From Pycnopodia helianthoides (Eukaryota > Echinodermata > Asteroidea > Forcipulatida > Asteriidae): a stretch of 64,000 nucleotides of DNA. Each line of letters starts with the position of its first letter. Positions within the stretch are counted from its first letter, which is position 1. Of the stretch, positions 45,900 through 56,134 are shown one piece after another. The notes beneath the pieces were generated by a model, which was not told the DNA's origin, did no database searches, and saw only the letters and a list, made by a program, of their open reading frames with translations. Made by a program: the position numbers and the translations under genes. The DNA lies in assembly GCA_032158295.1 (NCBI GenBank), contig JASTWB010000026.1, positions 158,600 to 222,599 of the forward strand, given 5' to 3'.

Positions 45900-46076
45900 A
45901 CGTATTACAGGTTGTGCCACTGAAACCAGGTGGACAAATACAGACACCACTGACGTCATCACACACTCCGCCATTTAAACAGATCGGGCAGTCATTTTCA
46001 CAGTCAGGCCTCCCCCATTTGTTTTCTTCACATGCTATAACACAATAAAGGTCACTTTTTGAGAGTTGAGGAAAAC
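45900..46076 (-). CDS. Tie-like receptor EGF1 exon, unit 1 (acceptor altered)
   Basis: By homology with 18797-18972 the exon is 177 nt (59 codons), phase 1-1, donor ACGT/gtaagt. It reads 'SKSDLYCVIACEENKWG', 'RPDCENDCPICLNGGVCD' and 'DVSGVCICPPGFSGTTC', a complete first EGF module of Tie type. The homologous acceptor dinucleotide is AT instead of AG (plus-strand 46077-46078 reads 'at'; the sibling has 'ct' at 18973-18974). The nearest upstream AG adds eight bases and would change the frame, so the exon may use another site, be skipped, or be dead. The frame is fully open, unlike the sibling. Confidence 0.75.
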
Positions 46077-46099
46077 ATGTAGAGCTGATTTATTTATTT

Positions 46100-46440
46100 T
46101 TATTTTTTTTCTTTTAAAAATATATTCCCGGGGGATTCATATTTATTGATCTGTAGGCTCACACCAGAAAGAAGAAAATTACAATAGTATTAAAACAAAT
46201 TAATCATACAAAATTATGTTACAAATAAGTAAAAACATCAGTCGTGGCACAGGGCTGATAATTTACTTAATCATTTAGAGATGTTGCCGTTTGAGGCATA
46301 CATAATTTTCTCCGCAATGAATTTTGTTCTGAAATCACTGTTCAGGATCTTTAAAGACGGTCGTTGGTCGTTCATTTTCATTTTATAAATGTGAAAACGG
46401 CAAATGAATAGAAGGAGATGCCGGTTCTTTTTTTACCAAA
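46100..46440. other. Intron shared with unit 2, no gene
   Basis: 46.12-46.28 kb matches 19.02-19.18 kb, then homology ends where LINE copy B begins. Confidence 0.6.
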
Positions 46441-46450
46441 AAGTAAAAGC

Positions 46451-48575
46451 TCATTGTTTGTAGTAAACCTTAAACCTTTTTTTCCTCAACCCAGAAAGAC
46501 ACAGTGGTACAACCACAGATAAATGTAGCATGGTCTCCACTTCAATTTTACAAAATGTACACGAGTCTGAATTAGATTTACTGGTTTTATAAAGAAATGA
46601 GTTAGAGCCTAAAATTATATGAATAATTCTAAATTGAAACCACCGCAACTTCGTATCATCAGTACTTTTGAAAAGAGCTTCAGAGACATTGCACCAGCAG
46701 TGCATGTCGTATTTAATGAAGAGTTGATCTTTCCATTTGGTGATAAATTTACGCACAACTTTTCTGCTAGATGCTAGTGTGTCATAGATTCTTCAAAAAC
46801 TTTGTTTTTACCCTTAAAATATAACTAAAACTAAAGGGTATGAAGGGGCGAGTAATGGCATTTACGTAATTTTTAAGTAATTATTGAAAAGATGATTTGA
46901 TAGCTTTGACAACAGCCCCGTAATCTATAAAAAATAGTACCGGCCGTAAACTTAATTTTTAAGTTGCTGAAATACATAAATTTAACACGATCACAAAACA
47001 AATCACCAATTTTAAAAAGAAACACCGGCCGATTCCCAGTACTTATAATAGATACATTTTTTCCCCCACCTGAGCATGACTATTGAACCACAAGAAACTC
47101 ATCAAAGCATATTATTTTGTGGTTGGGAAATGCAGCTGAGTGAACGAGGACCAAACATTCAAAACATCAACCCAAAACGTATTGCTCCGGACAAGATTAT
47201 TCTTATGGACGCACCTGTCCTTAAAAGGGTCCGCCCTCCAATAGGCCTAAGTTGAAAATGACATGGGCGGGTGCCGCCCAACCAGAACATTCTGTGACCA
47301 AGAGTCTTCGGATCCAAGTGACTTTTAAAGATTCCATGTAAAGTGCTATATCTACCAATCTCACACCACCCTGGCTATAATACTGCACCTTTTGATTTCT
47401 TAACACACGATCTTTACCCCTCCAAACGAATACAAAAAAAAAAAAAAAAAAAAAAAAAAACAAAATGTGTTAAGGTCTTTGATAGTACCGAGCGGGGGAT
47501 TAAGAATAGACAAAATAAAAAATGTAATTTTAGATAAAAGTAGAGATTTAACCACTGTCACTCTTCCAAGCACAGTAGGATTACGCTTAGACCACATAGC
47601 AAACTGCTTACGTAATGAAAACATCGCCTTATTGCAGTTTAGCGAAACCATTGAATCTAAGTTAGTAGATAAATCAACGCCCGATACTTCGAAAGATCCT
47701 TTGTTGTCAACCCAGTTAACTTTTATCTCATTACAAAGCTCATCGGCACTGTTCTTCTTCGAGCCAATCCACAAAGCGTTTAGTTTTTTCAACGTTAACC
47801 TTAAAACCAGAAATGTTGGCAAATGACTGTGTTTAAGTTGTTGAAGGCGGAACGCATAGAGGATTCAGAACCATTCAAAATTAGAACAGTGTCGTCCGCA
47901 TATTGCGAAAGACAATATTCATTACTGCCCAACTCAATACCTTCTCAATAACATCTTTATCATTACATAACATCATTGACAATACTTCTGCACAAATAAG
48001 AACAAAGTTAGGACTTAATTAAACCGTCTCCTTGTCTACAGCCTCTCTCGATGTTAAAAGAATCGGAAATAAATCCATTTAAAAGTACCGAAGAGGAGGC
48101 CTGATTATAATACAGTATAACCCAGTTTAGAATTGAGGGTCCGATATGGAAGCTTTTCATTACTTGTAAAACGAAATCGTAAGAGACAGAATCGAAGGCC
48201 TTAGAAACGAAAATACCTGGAATACTTTCTGAATCAGTAATATTAAGTAAATCATACATGAGGCGGATGTTCTCGCCAATAAAACAACCGGCCATAAAAC
48301 CTTTCTGTCTCTCGTGAATGAAATGGGGAAGGCAACCCTTAAGCCTCTCAGCAATACAAGCTGAAGCAATTTTATACAAAGTGTTCAACAGTAAAATAGG
48401 GTAAAAATGTTAAAGGTTCTGGCAGGGTTTTCACCTTTGGGCAATATAATAATGATCTGATACTTTTTGTGTTACTGAAAGTTTACCTGAAAAATATGCA
48501 TAATTTAGCGACCTCAGAAAAAAAACAGGCAAGCTCAGAGCCAAAACCATCCGAACTAGGTGATTTACCACTGGT
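46451..48575 (-). pseudogene. L1/Tx1-type LINE RT and C-terminus, copy B
   Basis: On the minus strand from 48.57 kb down: 'KSPSSDGFGSELACFFSE'; 'LYKIASACIAERLKGCLPHF'; 'RQKGFMAGCFIGENIRLMYD'; motif A 'SKAFDSVSYDFV'; 'ERGCRQGDGL'; YADD (47891-47902); thumb 'ALWIGSKKNSADEL'; 'VWRGKDRVLRNQKVQYY'; and the C-terminal 'LRWFQFRIIHIILGSNSFL' with a CTFC..H zinc-knuckle-like motif (46.45-46.75 kb). It covers more of ORF2 than copy A. Frameshifts, a T/A tract at about 47435-47460 and internal gaps make it inactive. Confidence 0.8.
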
Positions 48576-48631
48576 ACTTTTCTTCTGTTGCGTATACATA
48601 ATCCATACCTCAAAAGATACACATGGATGCA

Positions 48632-49270
48632 ATCCCACTCGCTTAAACAATCCAGACTGGATTCTTTCTGTTTTCATCTGAACTCAACACCAAATTTGTA
48701 AGCTGCGATATAAAACCAGGTTACAGGACAGATCATTCTTTAATTGATATTACCTTGGATTTTAGTAAAGTTGAACATGGCTATGCTTACTGGAAATGTA
48801 ATAACTTTTTGCTAAAAGATCCACAATATTCCGCTCTTATTAAGGACACCATTAGTGATCTACTGGGAAAATATGTCGCCTCTCCTTATTTACAATCTAA
48901 CCTCAGCAATATTACTATCAACGAGCAGTTTTTTTTTAAATGTTGCTTATGAAAATTAGGGGTAAGACGATTTCCTATTCCGCAAGGAAGAAGAAAGAAT
49001 CTAATAAGATCGAGTCCACATTGGAAAAAGAAGTTGTTTTTTCTGTCAAAAAAATTTCCGGGAGCGATGCTACCTCTGAACATCTTTTTAAATGCTAAGC
49101 AGGCGGAATTGGTGGATCTTCGTAAATCAAAAATGGAGAGGATTATCATTAGGTCTAAAGCTAGATGGCTTGAATGCGGTGAAAAGCCATCTAAATTTTT
49201 GCTGAGTATGAAAAACGCAACTATGTCAATAAGTCGATTACCGGCGTTGTCAATGAGCTATTTTTTTGTT
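48632..49270 (+). pseudogene. L1/Tx1-type LINE endonuclease end and linker, inverted relative to copy B
   Basis: The plus strand reads 'ELNTKFVSCDIKPGYRTDHS' (endonuclease DHS motif), then 'HGYAYWKCNNFLLKDPQY', then in other frames 'IRGKTISYSARKKKESNKIE' and 'KARWLECGEKPSKFLLSM'. These are consecutive parts of ORF2 that normally lie just before the RT, but here point opposite to the RT at 46.45-48.58 kb. Confidence 0.7.
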
Positions 49271-49382
49271 TAACTAGCTCAAATCAGCTCAAAAGACATT
49301 ATTACCGAAGCAATAAGTTTTTTTGCAAATAACCGATCTAAATTCCATCTTCGCTAAAGCTTCAAATCATTGTGGTGAAGAC

Positions 49383-49497
49383 CTTCTTAACCTCTTAACC
49401 TATCAAATGGGCCTGCAACACCTTTGTGACAGGATTACGTAACATCGTTGGCCCAAAACAGGTGCAGCGGTGCAGGGTTAAGAGGTTAAGAGGGTCT
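49383..49497. repeat. Short inverted repeat
   Basis: 'cttcttaacctcttaacct' and 'ggttaagaggttaagag' flank about 80 bases. It is located between the LINE linker piece and the next repeat. Confidence 0.7.
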
Positions 49498-49519
49498 GTT
49501 CTGCCTTATCTCAATGTTC

Positions 49520-49912
49520 TTGTCTGCTAAACCAGTCTGCTGTTGGCACAAGATCACAAGACCTTCATTCACAAAAAGGCCATTGAACCTAGAGCGGTCA
49601 GACACAACATGCCTTACCACTAAGCTGTGGTAGTGATCTGTGGCGCACGTGCCGCACATATAGGAGTTTGTGCATGAGCTATGGGGAAACATTTTTTCCA
49701 CCACCCCTCCTGACCAAATTGACGACCCCCGTTGATTGACACCCCTCCTAAAACGTGTGTATTGGTACACTGCAGGATATCACGGAGTATCACGGGGTTG
49801 GGAGCTACCATTTTGAAATTGTTATGTGTTTCTTGATATGTGCCAAAACACGGTGGTTGGGTGCCTCGCTGCAAGGTTTTAAGCCAGCATGTTACCCATC
49901 TTATCGGTCTTA
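49520..49912 (-). repeat. Inverted copy of the 24.79-25.17 kb repeat
   Basis: Complement shares long stretches with 24785-25170 (see that entry). On the minus strand it falls between the N-terminal and C-terminal LINE endonuclease pieces, so it could be an insertion into copy B. Confidence 0.7.
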
Positions 49913-49914
49913 AT

Positions 49915-50060
49915 ATTGGATATTTTATACTCAAACTTATTCTTAAGAACGGATAACAACACCTCTAGAATTACATTTAAAGGAACTAAAGAAACAGTCA
50001 AGTCCCCACTCTGTACGGACGAGCTCTTCTAATTCCGCATCGAAATGGACATGATTGACA
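49915..50060 (-). pseudogene. L1/Tx1-type LINE endonuclease N-terminal piece
   Basis: Minus-strand frames read 'EELVRTEWGLDCFFSSFKCN', 'SRGVV' and, after a frame change, 'LKNKFEYKISNIKTDKMGN'. The E..W-------F--------SRGV-(I/V)L pattern is that of LINE endonucleases. It is probably the 5' part of copy B. Confidence 0.5.
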
Positions 50061-50630
50061 TGAGAGGGCAGCATGGAATAATAATAACAACATGGAGTAT
50101 GATGTCATTTATTTTTGTATGTGTACATGTACAATCAAAGGCACATTAAGGTTGGGGTTGGGAAAACAAAGGTGAACAACCGAGTATTTACGAACTGAAA
50201 GACATAAAACACGTTTTTCTTTCTTTTTTTTCAACATATTTGTGTGTGTGTAAAATTATTTTACCGGAAAGGGGGGGGGGGAGGCACGAGCAACCACGGC
50301 CCCCACGATCCGAGCGTGATTTAAAAAAATATATATATCTGTTATAACAAGAAGAAACAAAATGGACGCCGTGTTGGATTTTATTTGAACTCGTGACGTA
50401 ACGGGAAAACGCTTATTAAAGTATAAAGACATTTGCGTTTACAAATTCAGGTAACTTTATAACGTTCTGGACTTGAGGATCAAGTGGCCGTGCTTGCTTC
50501 CACATTCCTATTAATTATTCTGTGTCTTCTTAGATGGGAAGCGTCCTACTTAGTTAATATCGCATTTTAGTACACCCCCACTTGACTGGTCTCAGACCAA
50601 TTAGACGCAAACATTCTCGAAGGATGACTT
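50060..50630. other. Intron shared with unit 2
   Basis: 50.06-50.22 kb matches 33.93-34.09 kb. 50.36-50.63 kb matches 36.76-37.00 kb ('gggaagcgtcctacttagtt', 'acacccccacttgactggtc'). In unit 2 these two blocks are pushed 2.7 kb apart by the RTE LINE and a foldback element. Confidence 0.7.
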
Positions 50631-50632
50631 AC

Positions 50633-50884
50633 CTCTAACAAGTAACCTCATGAGCGCCTGTTTGCCTTCATTGCGAACACCAGCTTCATGAACCTCGTAT
50701 GTTCCAGAATCGATGCTACTTGCTCGCTCGACATAATACGAAAGGTCGCCATTTTGCGTACCGTAAGGTTCGCTGCTATCTAATCTCCAACGAGTATCAT
50801 TCCGCGTGCCTGTAGTAGTAACTGCTAGAAGTACCTCATCCCCTGAGTTTACGGTCTGGCTTACAGCAGTTGGTAGGAAGTCAG
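50633..50884 (-). CDS. Tie-like receptor Ig2-type exon, unit 1
   Basis: A 252-nt exon (84 codons) with cttcag acceptor and AGAG/gtaagt donor, phase 1-1. It reads 'ADFLPTAVSQTVNSGDEVLL', 'TRWRLDSSEPYGTQNGD', 'IDSGTYEVHEAGVRNEG' and 'KQALMRLLVR'. It has the same Tie Ig2 framework as 37007-37258 and likewise has no strand-F cysteine. In transcription order it follows the Ig1 exon at 54590-54916 and precedes EGF1 at 45900-46076. Confidence 0.85.
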
Positions 50885-51410
50885 CTGAAGAAGAAGTACA
50901 ACAGTAAGGAATTTGTAGGACTCACAGGTCAGTGACGTAACCAGCGAGGGGGCTTTGGGGTGTCAGAACTATTGCCCACCTCCAATAACATCGACACAAA
51001 TCAAAATAACTGGATACTTAAAAATTCAAAACAATGTTTGGTTTAAACGCAACTGACAGGTCTTTACAAAATTTTAGGATGTTTTTGAAGAAACACAATA
51101 GTGTCAGAAATTATATTAACCCTGCGTGACACCATCAAAAAAAAACAAAAAAACTCACACACTGGCACCAACAGGTACCTTTTAAGTGTACGTTTTGATA
51201 TTTCGTGTAATACATGTTTTTGAGGAACACAATCACGTTTAAATCGCCCAAACTATTAGATAAAGACCCCTGTGACCAATATAAATAAATTCTACCCACT
51301 TTTCCTTTGAAATTAGCCCACATGTGTCTATATTTATAGTTGATACCACTTTACTCTCCATTTGCCTTACAACTCATGGAATTAGCATCTTTGTTTGTTT
51401 ACCAAAGACA
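50885..51410. other. Intron DNA, no gene seen
   Basis: No exon or bounded repeat recognised between the Ig2 exon and the foldback element at 51420. Confidence 0.45.
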
Positions 51411-51419
51411 GCCATAATC

Positions 51420-52542
51420 TACGGAGCCCCTAAAGGGACAGGTAGAACTAAAATTGAAAAGGTTAAAAAACAATTCAATATTATTTCGTTCCCTCGAAAT
51501 ATTATTTCGTTCCCTCGAATTAGTATTTCGTTCCCTCGAAATCATTTCGTCACCACGAAATATTAATTCGTTCCCTCGAAATCATTTCGTTCCCTCGAAA
51601 TAACAATTCGAGGGAACGAAATAAGTTATTTCGTGGGAACGAAATATTATTTCGAGGGAACGAAATAACATTTCGAGGGAACGAAATAATATATTATTTC
51701 GTTCCCTCGAATTAATATTTAGTTTCCTCGAAATAATATTTCGTTCTCTCGAAATAATTAAGCGGCTACGGAGGCCTTGATATGCCATTTAATTTCCAAG
51801 TATCATTACGAGATCACCGTAAATCTAACAGCATTTTAATTTGTTCTATGTTTCTATGTTTTGTTGTTGTTGTTGTTGATTGTTTGTTTTTTCTTCGGGG
51901 GTTCAGGTTGTTTTCTTAAATAATGGAATTTAAGTTTTATTATAGTCTCAGGTAGAGTGAGAAGGGTTAATAATGAAATTATTTTAAGGCTTAAGTTTTC
52001 AGCGTACAAAGAAAAAACTGTATAACAATCTAATATGGTTAAAGACAAGATGAATTCCTGGAAACAAAGGGGCTGTCAAACATTCTGCCGGGCGTTGTAG
52101 TATTTGCTTCGCTTAGTTAAGAAAGTCATTGAAGTAAAATCTGATGTAGTTGTAAGATAATTTGGAAATTACACACTAACATGATGGCTTTAATATTCCA
52201 AAAATTCTCTTGGCATATCAAGGACTCCGTACCAGCTAAATTATTTCGTTCGAACGAAATACTATTTCGTTCCTTCGAAATGTTATTTCGTTCCCTCGAA
52301 ATAATCTATTTCGTTAATATTTCGAGGGAACGAAATAACATTTCGAAGGAACGAAATGACATTTCGAGGGAACGAAATGATTTCGAGGTAACGAAATTAT
52401 TTCGAGGGAACGAAATAATATTTCGTGGGAACGAAATAGTATTTCGATGTAACGAAATACTATTTCGAGGGAACGAAATAATTTTGTATTTTTTTTTTTA
52501 CTTTTTCATTTTTTTTTTACCCGTCCCCTTAGGGGCTCCGTA
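51420..52542. mobile_element. TTTCGTTCCCTCGAAA foldback element, long copy with 6-bp TSD
   Basis: Begins TACGGAGCCCCTAAAGGGAC and ends in the complement TCCCCTTAGGGGCTCCGTA. It is flanked by ATAATC on both sides (51414-51419 and 52543-52548). Each end carries about 350 bp of near-palindromic units 'atttcgttccctcgaaat', including runs in the reverse sense. At the inner edges are 'gctacggaggccttgatatgcca' (shortened here: 51765-51787) and its complement near 52.22 kb. The central 0.4 kb is unique AT-rich DNA with no transposase. A strongly self-folding, non-autonomous element. Confidence 0.8.
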
Positions 52543-52549
52543 ATAATCC

Positions 52550-52935
52550 CCTTATCTATTTTGAATGGTCTTTCCCACTAGTCCAGTAGGCACAGTCTCA
52601 CTTATTTGGCACATTGATATAACCCCCTCTACAGTTCCACCGCGAAGTCATCTGACAACCAAGTGGTTCACTGCACCTAGTAGTGACTATTAGGTCCAAT
52701 GCTAAGTGATTGATGTACAAGTCCTATGGGAATACAAATTCCTATGGGAAAAAAAGGTCGTTAATTGATTTTGTTTGTGTGAAAAACAACCCCGATGGTA
52801 ACAAGACAGTTGGCATGCTATTTAGCTAGGTTTGGCTAGGTGAAGCTGAGGAACTTTGATTTATTTAGGTTTAAAAACAAATAAACAAATAAATGGCGAG
52901 GTACTAATTGTTTTTAAATTAATTTGCATCTTCTT
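52550..52935. other. Intron DNA, no gene seen
   Basis: No exon or bounded repeat recognised. Confidence 0.45.
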
Positions 52936-52938
52936 TAG

Positions 52939-53230
52939 TTCTGCTATTTCTTGGATTGCACCGTATTTAAATGCAAAAAAGCAGATCGCCTATGTGAGTG
53001 GTCCAGGCTGCTCATGTAAAGACTGTCAAAATGTGGTAGCTACTGTACATAGTGCGGAAAACAATAATTTACCTGAAGATGAACTTGAAGATGATGAAGA
53101 TTCAGAATGTGACTCCAGTTCTGTTTCAAGTAATATTAGTACAAATCACGATGTGACACTTACTGAAGGTGTCAACTTCTTGTTAAATAAGTCTGCCTTA
53201 GTAAACATATTGATCTTTAATCGAAAGTAA
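52939..53230 (+). CDS. Possible terminal exon, unknown protein with Cys pair and acidic tail
   Basis: Follows a pyrimidine-rich 'catcttctttag' acceptor and stays open to TAA at 53230. It reads 'SAISWIAPYLNAKKQIAYVS', 'GPGCSCKDCQNVVATVHSAE' and 'LPEDELEDDEDSECDSSSVS'. The CSCKDC cluster could be part of a zinc-binding motif, but no family is recognised. No upstream exon or promoter is evident on the plus strand. It could be the 3' exon of a host gene nested in the array or part of a transposon gene. Confidence 0.3.
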
Positions 53231-54585
53231 TGACTAAAACGGTGGTAGACAGTGCCCTCTGTTGACAAGGATTAACAGTTATTAATAAATAGGACCGTTT
53301 CCCCACATTACAATTCCTTAAGTTACCCGGATTGAACGTGGGTCTTAATTAAACAAGGCAATCTTTAAGTAAAGCAATCTTAAGCATACACTGTCAACAA
53401 GTTTTACAACTTTTAAAAAAGCAGTTACATTTTAAAATGGTTTACACTATCAACAGCTGCAGTGTTTCCTACAAAGTACCATGTAATTTTGTTATGGTCA
53501 TTAATATTTGTAGAAGTATTTACTAATCTATGACCCTAAATGTTAAGAAAAGATTATTTTCGAAATGATATGGTTTGGGATAATTGGTCATCAGAAAATA
53601 TGAAGCTGAGAAAAAACACGATTCATGCATGAATCGTTTCGCTGTTGCCAGATATGTGGTCGGTGGAGTTAAACATGGATGGATTCTACGTTCATGTGAA
53701 CATATGGTGATTATTTTTTGTTGGCTGTTAAATGGACAAAAACCAATCTGTGACCCTTAAGGTTGTGTATGATTTGTATTGTAGCAAGGTACATGTACTT
53801 AGGTGTCTGATTTTTGTGGTGAAGGTATTATACATGATTGGTAGAGCTGACACTATAGTAGCATACAGTGTTCATGTTTTGTGTGATCAAAATTGTACAT
53901 GTATTGTACGGTATGCATTGTACATGTGAATATGGTGTGGTCAGCTGATGCTTTTTATTTTTTTTTCTTCAGGTTTTCAGAAACAGTTTTCTCAAACATG
54001 AGATAAGACCATGAAAACTGAGAGAACTTTAAGCTTTTTGAACATTCCGGTTTTCAGATACAGTTTCTCAAACATGACTTAATTTTAGAAGGAAGTATTT
54101 CACAGGAAAAAAAGGCTTTAGTATGAACTTCATTGTCAAAACTGAAATACAACAACATTGTTGTATCCTTACTGATTCTGTATAATAACTTGAAGGTAAA
54201 AAGCAATGTTCATTTCTTTTTTCAATGTTCATGCAGTACTCAACATGCCATACTGTTAATTGAATTTAGCGCGCGCGCGTGCTGACCTCCAGCCAGAAAC
54301 TTCTTTGCAGAATGTACACACACCTGAAATGGCATGGTTGACTCAAGCTGCGGGTGGATGATCTTCACGCCCCCCGGACCCCGCCCCCGGCATTTGCAGG
54401 TGTTTCGTGCTTATGTTCAGTGTGTGAGAAAAACATTATTAGTAGCTTTTTTGAAACAAAATAAAAGGTAGGGTCTATGTCATTAATTTTGTCTCTCCCT
54501 TATTTTTCCCCCTGATGTTTTTTTTTTCTCTCAAAAAAAGAGGGGGCGTGCGCCAGCCACGCCCCCTGTATCCGCCCCTGACTAC
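53231..54585. other. Intron DNA, no gene seen
   Basis: AT-rich. 'ttttcagaaacagttt'/'ttttcagatacagttt' near 53975-54065 is a short direct repeat. A GC-rich stretch lies near 54.27-54.57 kb. No exon recognised. Confidence 0.45.
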
Positions 54586-54589
54586 TTAC

Positions 54590-54916
54590 CCTGAGTGCTC
54601 ATAATAATGGTGCCAATGCTAGTCGACCCACCTCCAGTCATTGTCGCTACACAAGCATATACACCAATTCTTGAGACCCCGCCAGATGCCGGCATCTGTA
54701 GGACATAGACTGAAACGTCACGATCTACAGTCCGTTGCTCCGAAGTGCTACTGACTAGTGAGCTTAGGTCAGTACTTCCAGTGTTAGATTTTTGAGTTCG
54801 AGCAACAGAGAGACTTCCGTCCAAATTGACGAAGAATCCAGCGATGAAGGTGTCCCCCACACCAGGTTTGACTCTGGGCTTTGTTACGCAAGTGAAATCC
54901 TCCACAGGAAACACAC
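54590..54916 (-). CDS. Tie-like receptor Ig1-type exon, unit 1
   Basis: A 327-nt exon (109 codons) with gtcatag acceptor and TCAG-G/gtaagt-type donor, phase 1-1. It begins 'GVFPVEDFTCVTKPRVKP', continues 'FIAGFFVNLDGSLSVARTQ', and ends 'SRIGVYACVATMTGGGST' and 'TIIMSTQG'. Cysteines in DFTC and YACVA fit an Ig disulfide. It is the most upstream array exon seen on the minus strand. The signal peptide and start codon must lie above 54.9 kb, possibly outside the window; no convincing first exon was found between 54.92 and 64 kb. Assigned to the Tie Ig1 position because it precedes the clear Tie Ig2 exon and has the same order in each unit. Confidence 0.82.
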
Positions 54917-55039
54917 CTATGACATCAACATTATAGTTTTAATTTCCGTCTGCATTTTACAGTGTATGACCTTTAGAGTTGACGCAGCGTTTACACGTAC
55001 ATCTGTTGAATATGGTGGCCTTGAAGGGACATTAAACAT

Positions 55040-55165
55040 ATAAATTTACGTGAATATTTACGTAAATATTCATGATTTTTACCCCAATTTGCAAACATTC
55101 ACGTAAATATTCGCGACACGGACAATAATCGTAAATATTTACGTAAATATTTTTGTACAGTTGGT
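55040..55165. repeat. Cluster of TTTACGTAAATATT palindromes
   Basis: Six or so overlapping words of the type 'tttacgtaaatatt' in both senses within 125 bp. No gene. Confidence 0.7.
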
Positions 55166-55753
55166 AGGTTACAAGTTGGTCAATTTATAGACTTTACATT
55201 AGAAGTCCACTAACACAACTTACTGTTCTGTTTCAATATTTACTAAAACTATTCTTGGTTGAGGATTTCTCAGGTTGAGGGCTGATGTGGTCTAACCAGA
55301 ATCGTACTTTAAATTATCAGCAGTGGCGCACCCAGGATTTAGCTTTTTTTTCTGCGGGGGGGGGGGGAGGGGAGCTCGTTTTTGTCTTCAAATTTCTGTA
55401 GAAGATAAATGACCAAAAATTCAAACCAACAAACTGACAACTTTGGAGGGGCTGGGCTCACCCCCCCCCCCCGACTGCTACGATGACCACCGATCAAATG
55501 AACACAAAATTCAAAATATATATCACTGAAAAGATTGTGGACATAAGAGAAATTAACCTGAAGCCAGTAAAGACACGGAACAATAATTAGTTGTGGTCCA
55601 AATTTAAATTGTACTCTGCTCCCACAAAACAGTTAGTTGTGATCCAAATGTCAATGTTTTGCCTTGGGCCCCACAAATCTTGGTTAAAGTCGCTAAGAAA
55701 ATTTCGATTTTAGGGCAGTTAAACATACCAAAAACAAATAATACATTAAAAAA

Positions 55754-55784
<31 letters not shown>

Positions 55785-56134
55785 GAAGAACAAAAAGCAA
55801 TAAACATACAACTCGATCTCAATTTTGGAATCTCCCATTGGAATGGCGTTGTTGCCCTTGGGAAAACAATATGTGGGGTTACAGAAGTGCAAGCAATCTG
55901 TAAGATGTGACATGTGACCTCATATCTCTGTGCAATAAAGACCAGTATCCTCACTTGGTGTTTCCTAACAAATGCATTCAAAGAAGTAGCAAATGAAAGA
56001 CTAGACCTTAGGTGTTTGTGAACAAACACAAAGCTGTTCCGTTTTGTTTTAATTTGATTAAACGCTCTGTATCAAGCTAGCAAACATCACAAAGATTATG
56101 ACTTTGTGACATGTGGTTAAGGATATATGATTTT

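Noticed and set aside
47221..47463. Phenylalanine-rich membrane protein frame
   Set aside because: The leading F run comes from a simple-repeat tract. The rest is the LINE ORF2 segment with 'WRGKDR'.
51324..51788. Frames across the foldback arms
   Set aside because: The repeated FRS-E/SFPR-like peptides reflect the TTTCGTTCCC unit and not a protein family.
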